From: CAVXNB01 sp963763085 | Lineage (GTDB): Bacteria > Actinomycetota > Acidimicrobiia > Acidimicrobiales > Bog-793 | Assembly: GCA_963763085.1 (NCBI GenBank) | Contig: CAVXNB010000001.1 | Span: 620,001 to 684,000 of the forward strand | Direction: 5' to 3' | Length of the DNA stretch: 64,000 nucleotides | Part shown: positions 31,205 to 40,680 of the stretch, piece by piece | How the letters are laid out: each line of letters opens with the position of its first letter | Numbering within the stretch: the first letter of the stretch is position 1 | Notes under the pieces: model-generated | Seen by the model: the letters and a program-made list of their open reading frames with translations, nothing else | Told to the model about the DNA's origin: nothing | The model's database searches: none | Position numbers and translations under genes: made by a program

Positions 31205-34126
31205 CTACGGGATCGGAGCGCCGTCGTCCAGTTGGTCGATGATGTCGAAGTCGCTCGCGGGGTCCGGCCCGGGCTCCTTGCCGGCAGCCCAGCTGTCGCC
31301 GACAGCCACGTGCACCGCGAGGGGAACCCGCAGCTCGAACGCGTGCTCCATCGAATCGACCGTCAACGCGATGGCTTCTTCGCGCTCTTCCTCGACCGCC
31401 TCGAGCAGGATCTCGTCGTGGACCTGGAGCACGATTCGGCTCGCGAGCCCCCGCGCCTCGAGCGCGTCGTCGAGCCGCACGAGCGCAACCTTGAAGATGT
31501 CCGCCGCCAATCCCTGGATGCCGGCGTTCATGGCCTGGCGCTCGGCCGCCTGGCGCACCCGGTAGTTGCTCGCGTCGAGCTCGGGCAAGTAGCGGCGCCT
31601 TCCGAGCAGGGTCTCGGTGAAGCCGCGCCCCCGAGCCTCGGCCACGGACCGCTCCATGTACCTCTTTACGTTCGGAAACGCAGCGAAGTACTGGCCGAGG
31701 ATCACGGCAGCCTCGTCGACGCCGACGCCGAGGCGTTGGGAGAGCCCGTACGCTTCCATGCCGTAGGCGAGCCCGTACGAGATCATCTTCGCCTTCGACC
31801 GCATCGCTAGCGTCACATCAGCCGGCTCGACTCCGTAGACCCTTGCCGCGGTGGCGTTGTGGATGTCGACTCCCGCACGGAAGGCCTCCACCAGCCCGGG
31901 ATCGTCGGCGAGATGCGCGATCACCCGCAGCTCGATTTGGTCATAGTCGGCGATGAGCAACTCAGATCCTGCGCTCGGAACGAATGCCTCCCGGAAGCGT
32001 CGCCCGATGAGACTTCGCACCGGGATGTTGTGCAGGTTTGGCTGATCCGACGAGAGCCGGCCCGTGCGGGCGACTGTCTGATTGAACGAGGCGTGGATCC
32101 GCCCGTCGGGTGCGACCTCGGCGAGGAGGCCTTCTCCGTAGGTGGAGCGGAGTTTCTCGACTTCGCGGTAGCGCAGCAGCGTGTCGACCACAGGATGGGC
32201 GTCGCGAAGGCGGGCGAGGCTCTGGGCGTCGGTGGAGTATCCCGTCTTCGTGCGCTTCTGCGGCACAAGCTCGAGCTTCTCGAACAGGATGCGCCTGAGT
32301 TGCGGCGTCGAGTTGACGTTGAACTCCTCGCCGGCGAGCTGATGGACCTCGGCCTCGAGCCGTCCCGCCTCCGATGTCAGCTCGTCGCTGATCGCCCGGA
32401 GCCGGTCGATGTCGACCGCGATCCCCGCCACTTCCATCTTGGCGAGCACTCTGACGAGTGGGCGCTCGACGTCCTCGTACAGTCGAGTTGCGCCGGTCTC
32501 CTCAAGGGTTTGGCGGATCCCCGGAGCGAGCCGCCCGAACATCGCCACCTGGGCTGCGGCGTGCCTGGCGTTCTCCGGCACCCCGTCAGCTTCCCGATCC
32601 TCGGGCTTGTCGCTGCTGTCAAGATCGAAGCCGAGCTGCTCCTCGCTCCCGGGCTCGAGATCCTCTCCGCCCGTCGCCAGCGTCGGCACGAGGTCCGCCA
32701 GGCCCGCGAGCGAGGCTTGGCCCTCGCGGGCGTCGAGGAGGTACGCGGCAACGGCGGTGTCGAGATCGAGTCCGGTGAAGTGGACGCCTTGTGGCTCGAG
32801 CGCGCGCATGAGCTCTTTGGCCCGATGTGCGACGATCCGCGGGGATCGGTCCTGTCCCGCTCCGAGCACCATCTGCAGCGCCTCGGCCACCGGCGGCTCC
32901 GCCACCTGTCTGCCGTCCAGCCAGCCGACGACGAGCGGGCGGCCGGTACCAGCAGCCCCGTCCTCGGGGACCGCAGTTGGATCGGGAGGGACTTCCGGTT
33001 CCTCGACCTGCGCGAAAGCGAGTCCTTCGAGCGCGGACCGACCCGGCGCGCCGGCCCAGACGGCCTCGACCGCGACCGGCCCGGACGACGAGGCCAACTC
33101 CTTGAGCCACGCACAAGCCGTCTCGACGGCATCGAGAAGGACGATCTCGACAGGCCGGGCCGGCGCCTCCAGAACGCGTGCGGTCGCGCCGGCCGGCCCG
33201 CCCGGGTCATCGTGGGCTCCGGGCAATCCCCTCCTGGCGAGCGGCTCAAGACGGTCGAGCTGCTTGAAAATGCGATCGCGAGGCCCGCGGATCTCGAGCA
33301 GGTCGAACAAGCTCCGCATCTCCTCCCGATCGGAGCGGCCGAGCGTGAGATCGTCCGGCTCGAACGAGAGCGGTACGTCGCGGATCAGTGGCGTCATCTG
33401 AAGGTTGAGACGCACCTGGGCCTCGTGCTCGGCGAGCGAGGCCCGGAGCTTCGGCGTCTGCTCGTCCAGATGCGCGAACAGCGTGTCGGCATCGCCGTAG
33501 GCGTTGACGAGCTTGGCCGCCGTCTTCTCCCCCACTCCCGGCACGCCGGGCAGGTTGTCGGAAGGGTCGCCTCGCAACGACGCCAGAAACGGGTACAGCT
33601 CCGGCCGGACGCCCGTCCGCTCCTCGATCCCCGCCTCGTCGTAGAGCACGTAGTCGGTCACGCCGCGCCGGTTGTAGAGCACCTTGACGAGAGGGTCCCG
33701 AACGAGTTGATACGCGTCCCGGTCGCCGGTCACGATCACGACCTCGTGACCCTCGGCGGCGAGTCTCGTCGCGACTGTCGCGATCACATCGTCGGCCTCG
33801 TACCCCTCTGCATCAATCGCAGGCACTCCTAGCGTCTCGACGAGCCTGCGAATCAACTCGATCTGCTCGACGAGCGGTGGTGGAGTCACGGGCCGCCCCG
33901 CCTTGTAGGTTTCGGCAAGGGCGTCACGGAACGTCGGCTCGCGCCGGTCGAAAGCCACCGCCATCCCGGTCGGTGACTGGTCCTCGAGCAGCTTGGCGAG
34001 CATCGAAGCGAACCCGAAGATCGCCTGCGTCTCCTGGCCTGAGGCCGTGGACAGCTGTGCCTCCTGCAGCGCGAACCACGCCCGGAACGCGAGCGAATGG
34101 CCGTCGAGGAGGAGGTCGCGTGCCAC
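31205..34126 (-). CDS. polA: DNA polymerase I
   Basis: 973 residues. The 5'-3' exonuclease domain (1-~290) has LLLDGHSLAFRAW, EGYEADDVIATVAT, VTGDRDAYQLV and LRGDPSDNLPGVPGVGEKTA. The middle 3'-5' exonuclease-like domain lacks the Asp-x-Glu catalytic pair (VAVEAVWAG in its place), so proofreading is probably absent, as in mycobacterial PolA. Polymerase motifs A (LLIADYDQIELRVIAHL), B (RSKAKMISYGLAYGM) and C (VLQVHDEILLE) are intact. GTG 34126 is chosen because it begins the conserved ARDLLLDGHS. TAGCAT at 34140-34135 could be the -10 of a leaderless mRNA. Confidence 0.95.
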   Translation of the reverse strand: MARDLLLDGHSLAFRAWFALQEAQLSTASGQETQAIFGFASMLAKLLEDQSPTGMAVAFDRREPTFRDALAETYKAGRPVTPPPLVEQIELIRRLVETLGVPAIDAEGYEADDVIATVATRLAAEGHEVVIVTGDRDAYQLVRDPLVKVLYNRRGVTDYVLYDEAGIEERTGVRPELYPFLASLRGDPSDNLPGVPGVGEKTAAKLVNAYGDADTLFAHLDEQTPKLRASLAEHEAQVRLNLQMTPLIRDVPLSFEPDDLTLGRSDREEMRSLFDLLEIRGPRDRIFKQLDRLEPLARRGLPGAHDDPGGPAGATARVLEAPARPVEIVLLDAVETACAWLKELASSSGPVAVEAVWAGAPGRSALEGLAFAQVEEPEVPPDPTAVPEDGAAGTGRPLVVGWLDGRQVAEPPVAEALQMVLGAGQDRSPRIVAHRAKELMRALEPQGVHFTGLDLDTAVAAYLLDAREGQASLAGLADLVPTLATGGEDLEPGSEEQLGFDLDSSDKPEDREADGVPENARHAAAQVAMFGRLAPGIRQTLEETGATRLYEDVERPLVRVLAKMEVAGIAVDIDRLRAISDELTSEAGRLEAEVHQLAGEEFNVNSTPQLRRILFEKLELVPQKRTKTGYSTDAQSLARLRDAHPVVDTLLRYREVEKLRSTYGEGLLAEVAPDGRIHASFNQTVARTGRLSSDQPNLHNIPVRSLIGRRFREAFVPSAGSELLIADYDQIELRVIAHLADDPGLVEAFRAGVDIHNATAARVYGVEPADVTLAMRSKAKMISYGLAYGMEAYGLSQRLGVGVDEAAVILGQYFAAFPNVKRYMERSVAEARGRGFTETLLGRRRYLPELDASNYRVRQAAERQAMNAGIQGLAADIFKVALVRLDDALEARGLASRIVLQVHDEILLEAVEEEREEAIALTVDSMEHAFELRVPLAVHVAVGDSWAAGKEPGPDPASDFDIIDQLDDGAPIP

Positions 34127-34191
34127 TGCCCTGCATGCTAAGTCGAGCAGGGCCCGACGTGACACGGCGAGCCGGCGGTACGCTCGTCGAA

Positions 34192-34863
34192 GTGGCCCCT
34201 GCTGTGTCCGACGGCTTCCATCCGCCCCTGGAGGAGTATCTCGAGACGATTCACGCCCTGAATGAAGAGGGTGCGCAGGTCATCCAGGCTCGCCTCGTCG
34301 AGCGCCTCGGCCACAGTGCCCAGTCGGTGTCAGAGATGGTCCAGCGCCTTGCTTCGGAGGGGTATCTCGAGCGCAACCGCCAGGGACTCACGCTCACGAC
34401 CAAGGGTCGCGAGCGTGCCGAGAGCGTCGTGCGCAAGCACCGCCTCGCCGAGCGTTTCCTCGTGGATGTCGTGGGGCTCCCGTGGCACAGTGCGCACGTC
34501 GAAGCCGGCCGGTGGGAGCATGTGATCTCGGACGAAGTGGAGGCTCGTTTCGTTGAGATTCTGGGCAACCCGTCGACGTGCCCGCACGGCAATCCCATTC
34601 CCGGCACTCCTCCGGTCGCCGACGGCCAGCGCTCGCTGTCGGAGTTCGCCGCCGGCGATCACGTCCGGATTGCCCGCATCACAGAGCAGATTGAGATCGA
34701 CCTCGACTCCCTGCGCTACCTGAGCGAGCACGGGCTCGTGCCCGGAGCCGACGCCCGCGTCCGGGAGAAGGCTCCCGACGGCACGCTGACGCTCGATCTC
34801 GGAGCTGGCGCGGTCGCGCTCGGCCCGGCAATCTGCCGCCAGCTCTACGTCGTTCCCGTCTGA
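34192..34863 (+). CDS. DtxR/MntR-family metal-dependent transcriptional regulator
   Basis: About 223 residues: an N-terminal winged helix (LEEYLETIHALNEEGAQVIQ, RLGHSAQSVSEMVQRL, GYLERNRQGLTLTTKGRERA), a dimerisation and metal domain (RHRL-type KHRLAERFL, WHSAHVEAGRWEHVISDEVE, with CPHGNPIPG), and a C-terminal SH3-like FeoA-type domain. This is the IdeR/DtxR layout; the cognate metal is Fe2+ or Mn2+. The start is GTG 34192 or GTG 34204; the latter gives VSDGFHPPLEEYL. Divergent from polA with a 65-base gap. No clear DtxR box was found in that gap. Confidence 0.88.
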   Translation: MAPAVSDGFHPPLEEYLETIHALNEEGAQVIQARLVERLGHSAQSVSEMVQRLASEGYLERNRQGLTLTTKGRERAESVVRKHRLAERFLVDVVGLPWHSAHVEAGRWEHVISDEVEARFVEILGNPSTCPHGNPIPGTPPVADGQRSLSEFAAGDHVRIARITEQIEIDLDSLRYLSEHGLVPGADARVREKAPDGTLTLDLGAGAVALGPAICRQLYVVPV

Positions 34864-34914
34864 GGGTCTCCCGGCCCCGACGGGCGAGCCGAGGCCGAGG
34901 GCGATCTGAAGGGG

Positions 34915-34928
34915 AGGGGGCCGCCCCT
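34915..34928. terminator. Weak GC hairpin between convergent genes
   Basis: AGGGG and CCCCT arms around a GCCG loop sit between the DtxR-family gene and the ANTAR regulator, overlapping the latter's stop. Five-base stem and no U-run, so only a candidate. Confidence 0.22.
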
Positions 34929-35523
34929 ACGGGACGATGGCTCCCTCGACGATCTGCTCAGCCACGTCACGCATGGTCGTCCGCCGGTTCATGGCGGTCT
35001 GCTGGATGAAGGTGAACGCCTCCGACTCGCGCATCCCCTTGTCGTCCATGAGCTTGCCCTTGGCACGGTCGACCCAACGCCGAGTCGCCAGCTGCTCCTC
35101 GAGGTTCCTCTTGTCGTCGGTCAGCGCGGCGTTCTCGGCTTCGAGGGCCTGCATCTCGTTGAAGCGGGCGAGAGCGACCTCGATGGCAGGCAGCAGCTCG
35201 TCCTGCTGGAACGGCTTGACGAGGTAGGCAAGGGCCCCGGCGTCGCGAGCCTGCTCGATCAGGTTGCGCTGGCTGAAGGCCGTGAGGATGAGCACGGCCG
35301 ACGCCCGGTCGACGTTGATCTCTCGTGCCGCTGACAAACCATCGAGCCCCGGCATCTTGATGTCGAGAATCACCAGGTCAGGCCGGTGCTCCCTCGCCAG
35401 GTCGACCGCCTCGTCGCCGCGTCCCGTCTCGCCGACGACGTCGAAGCCCTGCTCCTCGAGAATCTCACGCAGGTCGAGGCGAACGATCGCCTCGTCCTCC
35501 GCGATCACGACGGTTCTGGCCAA
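34927..35523 (-). CDS. pdtaR: ANTAR-domain response regulator (PdtaR-like)
   Basis: 198 residues: receiver domain with the phospho-acceptor at Asp54 (VILDIKMPG), acidic pocket AEDE at residues 8-11 and switch Lys in YLVKPFQ; a short coiled linker (~125-145); and a C-terminal ANTAR RNA-binding domain (RAKGKLMDDKGMRESEAFTF). PdtaR of Mycobacterium, near polA-rpsA in the same order, acts by binding mRNA when phosphorylated by the kinase PdtaS. No partner kinase is next to it here. Last gene of the minus-strand set that begins with the ECF transporter. Confidence 0.92.
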   Translation of the reverse strand: MARTVVIAEDEAIVRLDLREILEEQGFDVVGETGRGDEAVDLAREHRPDLVILDIKMPGLDGLSAAREINVDRASAVLILTAFSQRNLIEQARDAGALAYLVKPFQQDELLPAIEVALARFNEMQALEAENAALTDDKRNLEEQLATRRWVDRAKGKLMDDKGMRESEAFTFIQQTAMNRRTTMRDVAEQIVEGAIVP

Positions 35524-35571
35524 CAGGTGCGCTCCTTTGCTGAGTGATGACTCCGGCGGGCAGCCGAATGT

Positions 35572-35856
35572 TCACACTACGAGTTTGTCGAGCAGGTCGT
35601 CCTGCTCACGCTCGAGCTCGGCGACTCGAGCACCGGCGATGTCGCGGCTGCGCGTCATAGCCGCGGCGTGCCGCTGAGCGTCATGCCAATCGCGGTCGGC
35701 GAGGGGCGTTTCGGAGACGAGCGCCCGGATGCGCGCCTCGTCCGCCGTCTCCAGGAAGACCTCGAGCTGTTCCTCCACCACCGCGAGCTCCTGTCGGGCG
35801 CGGACCAACCTGGCGTGGACCTCCATGAGGCGCCGTTCCACGTCGTCCCGCTTCAC
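35572..35856 (-). CDS. Small coiled-coil protein of unknown function
   Basis: 94 residues, strongly charged, predicted as two long helices: RRLMEVHARLVRARQELAVV and an end AELEREQDDLLDKLVV with heptad-like Leu spacing. A loop with ETPLADRDWHDAQRH separates them. I do not recognise the family beyond similarity to small actinobacterial coiled-coil proteins. It lies 20 bases after the EcfT-type gene and 48 bases before the ANTAR regulator on the same strand, so it is probably co-transcribed. Its strict coding frame and central position argue that it is real. Confidence 0.7.
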   Translation of the reverse strand: MKRDDVERRLMEVHARLVRARQELAVVEEQLEVFLETADEARIRALVSETPLADRDWHDAQRHAAAMTRSRDIAGARVAELEREQDDLLDKLVV

Positions 35857-35876
35857 ATCGGAAGTCTACGACCAGG

Positions 35877-36734
35877 TCATCGAAGCACGCCCATGGCGAC
35901 CACAGCCAATGCGCTCAAGCCGAGGACGAACACGTCGACCCGGGCGAAGGGGTGCGTCTCGCGAGCCACGGTCGGAACGCCGCCTCTGGCTTCGATCGCC
36001 TCGGCCATCTCCCGCGCCCGCCGGATCGCGTTCGCCAGGGCACCGAAGACCATTTCGACCGCTTCGTCCCCTAGTTCCTTGAGCGAACGTGCGCCCGCCG
36101 GCCGCCTGGCGCGCCGAGCCGCACGGAGCACCCGAACTTCCTCGAGGAGCAGCGGCAGGCACCGAATGGAGAGCGCGATCGCCCCCACCAGCTCGTCCAC
36201 GGGTAGCCGGACGTGGCGGAACGGGCCGAGCAGCCGTCCGAGCGCCGGCGACAGGTCTGCCAGAGGCGTCGTCCAACCAAGCAGCGCGGCTCCGGCGAGC
36301 ACGTCGATACCCACGAGAGTGAACCGGGTGAAGTTGCTCAGGCCTCCGATGCCGATCTTCACCGACCCGATATGGATGAAAGGCGGCCCTCCGGCGACGA
36401 GCGCGAGCACGGCACCGATCGCCAGGACGGCGCCCAGCCACCACGGGAGCCTCGGGCTGATCCCTCGCGGAAGACGGGCTGCGAGGAACGCGGCGAGCAA
36501 GAGCGCCCCCATGATGCCGATCGACTTCCAAGACGGCCAGAGGAGAAGGGCGATGGAGAGCAGCGCCAGCGTGACGAGTTTGGTTCCCGCCCACATGCGG
36601 TGAAGGGGGCTCGTCCCAGGCACGTACCGGAGAACGTGGATCTCACCAAGTCGCAGCTCCCGAACGTGCCTGCGGCGGCGTTCGGACACCGCGTCGAGGA
36701 CCCGGCCGGCCCGTGTGGGTGCGGCCGTTGTCAC
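35877..36734 (-). CDS. ECF transporter transmembrane component (EcfT/CbiQ)
   Basis: 285 residues, five or six membrane helices (for example KLVTLALLSIALLLWPSWKS and WWLGAVLAIGAVLALVAGG). The cytoplasmic coupling helices contain the Ala-Arg-Gly-type motifs RRARRPAGARS and EAIEARGG that contact the two ATPases. The start overlaps the stop of the ATPase gene by 4 bases. It couples the ATP-driven tilting of the S component in vitamin or metal import; the substrate is not evident. Confidence 0.88.
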   Translation of the reverse strand: MTTAAPTRAGRVLDAVSERRRRHVRELRLGEIHVLRYVPGTSPLHRMWAGTKLVTLALLSIALLLWPSWKSIGIMGALLLAAFLAARLPRGISPRLPWWLGAVLAIGAVLALVAGGPPFIHIGSVKIGIGGLSNFTRFTLVGIDVLAGAALLGWTTPLADLSPALGRLLGPFRHVRLPVDELVGAIALSIRCLPLLLEEVRVLRAARRARRPAGARSLKELGDEAVEMVFGALANAIRRAREMAEAIEARGGVPTVARETHPFARVDVFVLGLSALAVVAMGVLR

Positions 36735-38923
36735 GACGCCCTCCCGAGCGGCCGCTCCGCCGCCACACGCCCGGCCTCGAGGACGATCAGCCGATCTCCG
36801 AGCAGCTCGGCGTTGTCGAGGTCGTGGGAGACGACCACGGTCGCCATGTCGCGCTCGGCTCGCAGCTTGGCAAGGATCGCCGCCAGACCGACCCTCGCCT
36901 CGTCGTCCAATCCGGCGTAAGGCTCGTCGAGAACGAGCAGCACCGGATCACGGACGAGCAGGCCGGCGAGGGCGACCCGCCTCTGCTCGCCCCCCGAGAG
37001 CTCGTCCACGCGTCGCGGACCGATCGTCGCAGGCTCCAGCCCGACCGATCGCAACGCGGCGGTGGCCCGGTCCTCGTCCGCGCCGTAGGAGACGTCGGCG
37101 AGCACGGTCGGGCGGATGAGCTGGAGACGGGCATGCTGGAACGAGATCCCGACCGCTCCCGTCCCGGCCACGATCGGCTCGCCTTCCAGCAGCGCCTCAC
37201 CCTCGGTCGGCGTGCTGAGGCCGGCGAGGATCCAAGCAAGCGTCGACTTGCCCGAGCCGTTGTCACCGGTGACGACGACACCCTCACCCCGCTGGAGATC
37301 GAGATCGACACCGGTGAGAGCCCGGCGAGCCCACGGCGTCCCGTTGGCGTACACATAACCCAACTCCCGCACGCGCAGGAAAGACCGCCGAGGTTGGCGC
37401 GACCAGTCCGGCCCCTTGGCGAGGATGGCGTCCGGCGCTGATCGGCCGGAGCCGTTGGGCTCGATCCTCGCGACCGACCGGCCGCTCCGATGCGCAGGCG
37501 TGGAGCTCTGTCGCTCCGGCCTCGACGCCGGCACCCGCCGGCCGGCCAGCATGAGGATGACCGAGTCCGCCTTCGCCGCTTCCGCCTCCCGGTGTGTGAC
37601 GTGCACCACCGTGATCCCGCTGGCAGCAAGCGATTCGAGCAGTCGCACGACCTCCGCGCGCCCCGGGGCATCGATCATTGCGGTCGCCTCGTCGGAGATG
37701 AGCAGCCGTGGCTCCCGGGCCAACGAGGCCGCGATCGCGAGCCGCTGCAGCTCGCCCCCGGACAAGCCCGCCGTCTCGCGCTCCTCGAAGCCGGCAAGCC
37801 CCACCCGGGCGAGCAGAGCGCTCACGTCCCGGGGCGGCGACGGGGGAAGCCCCCAGATCACGTCGTCCCTGGCGCGCACGCCGAGCACCTGGCTCTCGGG
37901 TCTCTGGAAGATCATCGCGGTCCCGTGCGGCACCCCGAGGCCCGGATCGCCGGCCCGCCGTACCGTGCCAAGCGTCGGCGACAAGCGCCCGGCGAGCAGG
38001 CGCACGAGCGTGGACTTCCCCGAGCCGTTCGGACCTACAAGCGCCAGAAACGACTTCGGTTCGACACTCAGCGAGACCTCCGCCACGGCCCAGGTGAAGC
38101 TGCCGGGGTACTGGTAGGAGACCCGTTCGAGCTCGACGGGGACCGGAGCCGGGTCGCCGCCGCCGGCGACCGCGCCTCCGGGAGCCCAGCGTGATGCATC
38201 AGGAGGCGCCGGCGAGTCGCGCTCCAGACGAACCAGGAGTGGCCAGAGGTACCGCGCGCACAAGCCGGCGGCGAGCATGACGGCGAAGAGCTCGAACGCC
38301 GGCACGGTGACCCACCAGTGGTCTATGGCCCACTGAAGTGTCTTGTCGCCGGATGAAGCGAGCGAATGGAACCCCAAGAGATTGAGAACAGCTCTGACGT
38401 CCCGCCAGAGGATCTCCACCTGGGCGAAGGCCAGCCGGCGAAGGCCCGGCGACAGCGCCTCGGCCACGAGCGAGATGACGGCGACAGGGATGCCTGCCGT
38501 GACCGTGGCGATAAGAACGGCGGCGCTCGGGCTCCATTTCCGCCGGTAGGCGGTGCCGACGGCAAGTCCGAGCGAGCCGGCGATGGCCGTCTGGATGACG
38601 ATCCCGACTCCCCCGACGAGAAACGACACCGACGACGCCGCGAAGATCGCCACCACGCACGTCCGAGCCCGATGGCGGGACCCGAGCGCAGCGAAAGGAA
38701 CGATCGCCAAGCCTTGGAATACCGCGCCGACGAGCGGTACGAACCATCCCAGCACTTCGAGTACGAGGCCGAGATCGCCGAGCACGGCAGCTTCGGCGAG
38801 CTCCGCCGGCCGGAGTTTGCCCCGCAGCTCGTGGGGCCGCGGCGGGACAGGGCGCGCCGGGTCCGCGGAGAGGAGTCCCGCGCGGGGTGGCGGAGTGTCG
38901 GCTGTTACCTCTCCCATCACCAT
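36731..38923 (-). CDS. Fused ECF transporter protein: membrane S-like domain plus two ATPases
   Basis: About 730 residues. Residues ~30-230 hold about six hydrophobic helices (VLGWFVPLVGAVFQGLAIVP and others) resembling an S-component or DUF2232-type membrane domain. Then come two ABC ATPases: the first with GPNGSGKST, LSGGELQR and LLISDEATAMID; the second with GDNGSGKST, LSGGEQRR and LLVLDEPYAGLD. With the adjacent EcfT gene all four parts of an ECF importer are in two polypeptides. ATG 38923 or 38917 are likely starts; the frame is open to 38956. The substrate is unknown, and no riboswitch was recognised upstream. Confidence 0.85.
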   Translation of the reverse strand: MVMGEVTADTPPPRAGLLSADPARPVPPRPHELRGKLRPAELAEAAVLGDLGLVLEVLGWFVPLVGAVFQGLAIVPFAALGSRHRARTCVVAIFAASSVSFLVGGVGIVIQTAIAGSLGLAVGTAYRRKWSPSAAVLIATVTAGIPVAVISLVAEALSPGLRRLAFAQVEILWRDVRAVLNLLGFHSLASSGDKTLQWAIDHWWVTVPAFELFAVMLAAGLCARYLWPLLVRLERDSPAPPDASRWAPGGAVAGGGDPAPVPVELERVSYQYPGSFTWAVAEVSLSVEPKSFLALVGPNGSGKSTLVRLLAGRLSPTLGTVRRAGDPGLGVPHGTAMIFQRPESQVLGVRARDDVIWGLPPSPPRDVSALLARVGLAGFEERETAGLSGGELQRLAIAASLAREPRLLISDEATAMIDAPGRAEVVRLLESLAASGITVVHVTHREAEAAKADSVILMLAGRRVPASRPERQSSTPAHRSGRSVARIEPNGSGRSAPDAILAKGPDWSRQPRRSFLRVRELGYVYANGTPWARRALTGVDLDLQRGEGVVVTGDNGSGKSTLAWILAGLSTPTEGEALLEGEPIVAGTGAVGISFQHARLQLIRPTVLADVSYGADEDRATAALRSVGLEPATIGPRRVDELSGGEQRRVALAGLLVRDPVLLVLDEPYAGLDDEARVGLAAILAKLRAERDMATVVVSHDLDNAELLGDRLIVLEAGRVAAERPLGRAS

Positions 38924-38982
38924 CAGGCTTGCAGGTCCTGAGCGTGCCCGGTGCACACCCGCCCACTACGATCGCCGCGCGG

Positions 38983-39065
38983 GCCCGGATGGCGGAATGG
39001 CAGACGCGGCGGCCTCAAAAGCCGTTGTCCGAAAGGGCGTGCGGGTTCGAGTCCCGCTCCGGGCA
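38983..39065 (+). tRNA. tRNA-Leu (anticodon CAA)
   Basis: 83 bases, closed by a 7-base acceptor stem (GCCCGGA with TCCGGGC) and discriminator A. D-arm GGCGGAATGGCAGACGC, anticodon loop CTCAAAA giving CAA, a long class II variable arm (TGTCCGAAAGGGCG) and T-arm GCGGGTTCGAGTCCCGC are all seen. CCA is not encoded. It reads the codon UUG. It lies just upstream of the accessory region. Confidence 0.95.
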
Positions 39066-39318
39066 CGCCCTTTCTTCCGGCTCAAATCCAGGTCAGCGTT
39101 TCTGTTGGGGACTGAGGAGGTCCTGGTCGACGGCATCGCTTGAGAGCCTTTGCACGACCACGTGCACGTAGCTAACCGACCGGAGGCTGAGTCGGCCCCT
39201 TCGGCTCTTGCCCTCCAAGCTGGGATTCGACATCAGGGGCCACTGACCCAGCAACTAGGGCGCGTCCGGAGTCGCCACCGAGATCGCGCTTCAGCTACAT
39301 CCACGAGCCATGCAACGG
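39066..39318. other. Gene-free spacer after tRNA-Leu
   Basis: 253 bases with no supported gene. CCACGTGCACG at 39155-39165 is partly palindromic. I see no integrase gene and no second copy of the tRNA 3' end that would mark an insertion site. Confidence 0.4.
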
Positions 39319-40680
39319 TCAATGCTGAACGGCGAACAGAGTCCAGGTTCCGGGGACGCCTTTCAACTCATGTTCGCCGCGCTCACCGAACTCGATGCCC
39401 GACCCCACGACGAGATCCTTGACTGTGCTGGAGACGAGGACCTCTCCAGGACCGGCAAGGGCACTCACGCGAGCCGCAATATGCACAGCTAGGCCCGCGA
39501 GATCATTTCCGCGAACCTCGCACTCCCCAGTGTGCAGCCCGAAGCGCAGTGTGATCCCGAGTTGTCCCGTCCCCTCGCAGATCGCCTCGGCGCAGCGAAT
39601 TGCACGAGCCGGGCCGTCGAATGAGGCGACAAAGCCGTCGCCCGTTGTGTCGATCTCGTTTCCGCGGAAGCGACGGAGCTGGTCGCGCACGGCCCGGTCG
39701 TGGACGTCGAGAAGGGACCTCCAACGCTGGTCGCCTAGAGAGGCGGCCCTAGCGGTCGACCCCACGATGTCGGTGAAGAGAACGGTGGCGAGAACACGGT
39801 CCGGCTCGGCCGGCTCGCGCACCCCGGTAACGTACTCCGTGATCTCGGCCACGATATCTTCCCCATTGGCCCAGGGGGCATGGTCGCCGCCCGGGCAGTT
39901 CCACATAGCGGGCGGCGGGGATGTGCCGGGCGAGGAAGCGGGCGTTCTCTACATGACAGACCCGGTCATCGGTCCGGTGCAGGATCAGCGTTGGCACTCC
40001 GACGCTAGGCACGATCGATCGGACGTCGATGTCGAAGGCCATCCGCATAAACGATTGAGCAGCGCTCGGCGTGGCAGCGTTGATCTCCAGCCGTCCGGCC
40101 CAGTCACGCGGTACAGGATCGCCGGCCAAACTGGGCGCGATGTAGTCGATGAATCCACCTCCGCCCCACCGCTCCGGCAGACCTCCTAGCGCCTCCTCGA
40201 ATTCCTCGGGCGTTGACTCGCCCCAAGGCCAGTCCTCACTGACCCGCTCTTTGACCTCGGCCCCGGCGAGGATGAGCGCTTCAGTCCGTTCCGGGTGTGC
40301 CGCCGAACAGCAGCGACAGCGGGCCGCCCTCGGACACTCCGAGCAGCACCGCCCGCGGCGAGTCGACCGCGTCCATCACGGCGCGAACGTCGTCCATCCG
40401 TTCCTCCAGCGTGCCGACCTGGACCCGGTCGGACTGCCCCATGCCGCGCTTGTCGAACCAGATCGAGCCGGGCAAAGGAGACCAGCTGCCGGCAGAACCG
40501 TTGAAAGGCGGGCAGCTCCCACATAACCCCGAGATGGGTGAACGCGCCCTGGACGTGGACGATATCCACTGGGTGGCCCTCGCCTAGAACCTGGTAGGCG
40601 ACGTGCACCTCGCCGCTCTTGGCGTATCGGGTGCGCGAGAGTTTCCACGAGAGCTGAGCTTGTCGCGAGGTGCTCCGCAA
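39319..40680 (-). pseudogene. Alpha/beta-hydrolase fused to adenylate/guanylate cyclase, broken by three frame shifts
   Basis: N-terminal alpha/beta hydrolase: YAKSGEVHVAYQVLGEGHPV, then IWFDKRGMGQSDR, nucleophile elbow LLGVSEGGPLS, HPERTEALIL and TLILHRTDDRVC. C-terminal class III cyclase: VLATVLFTDIVGSTARAASL, ATTGDG-type EIDTTGDGFVASFDG and FGLHTGECEVRG. Breaks are needed near 40478, 40300 and 39890. No clear start codon precedes the hydrolase part, so the 5' limit is approximate. Such hydrolase-cyclase proteins are common in actinobacteria and presumably make cAMP under hydrolase-domain control. It may be truly decayed or a victim of indel errors. Confidence 0.72.

Noticed and set aside
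38983..39318. tRNA-Leu as an integration site for the accessory region
   Set aside because: No integrase gene and no repeat of the tRNA 3' end was found by eye within the window.
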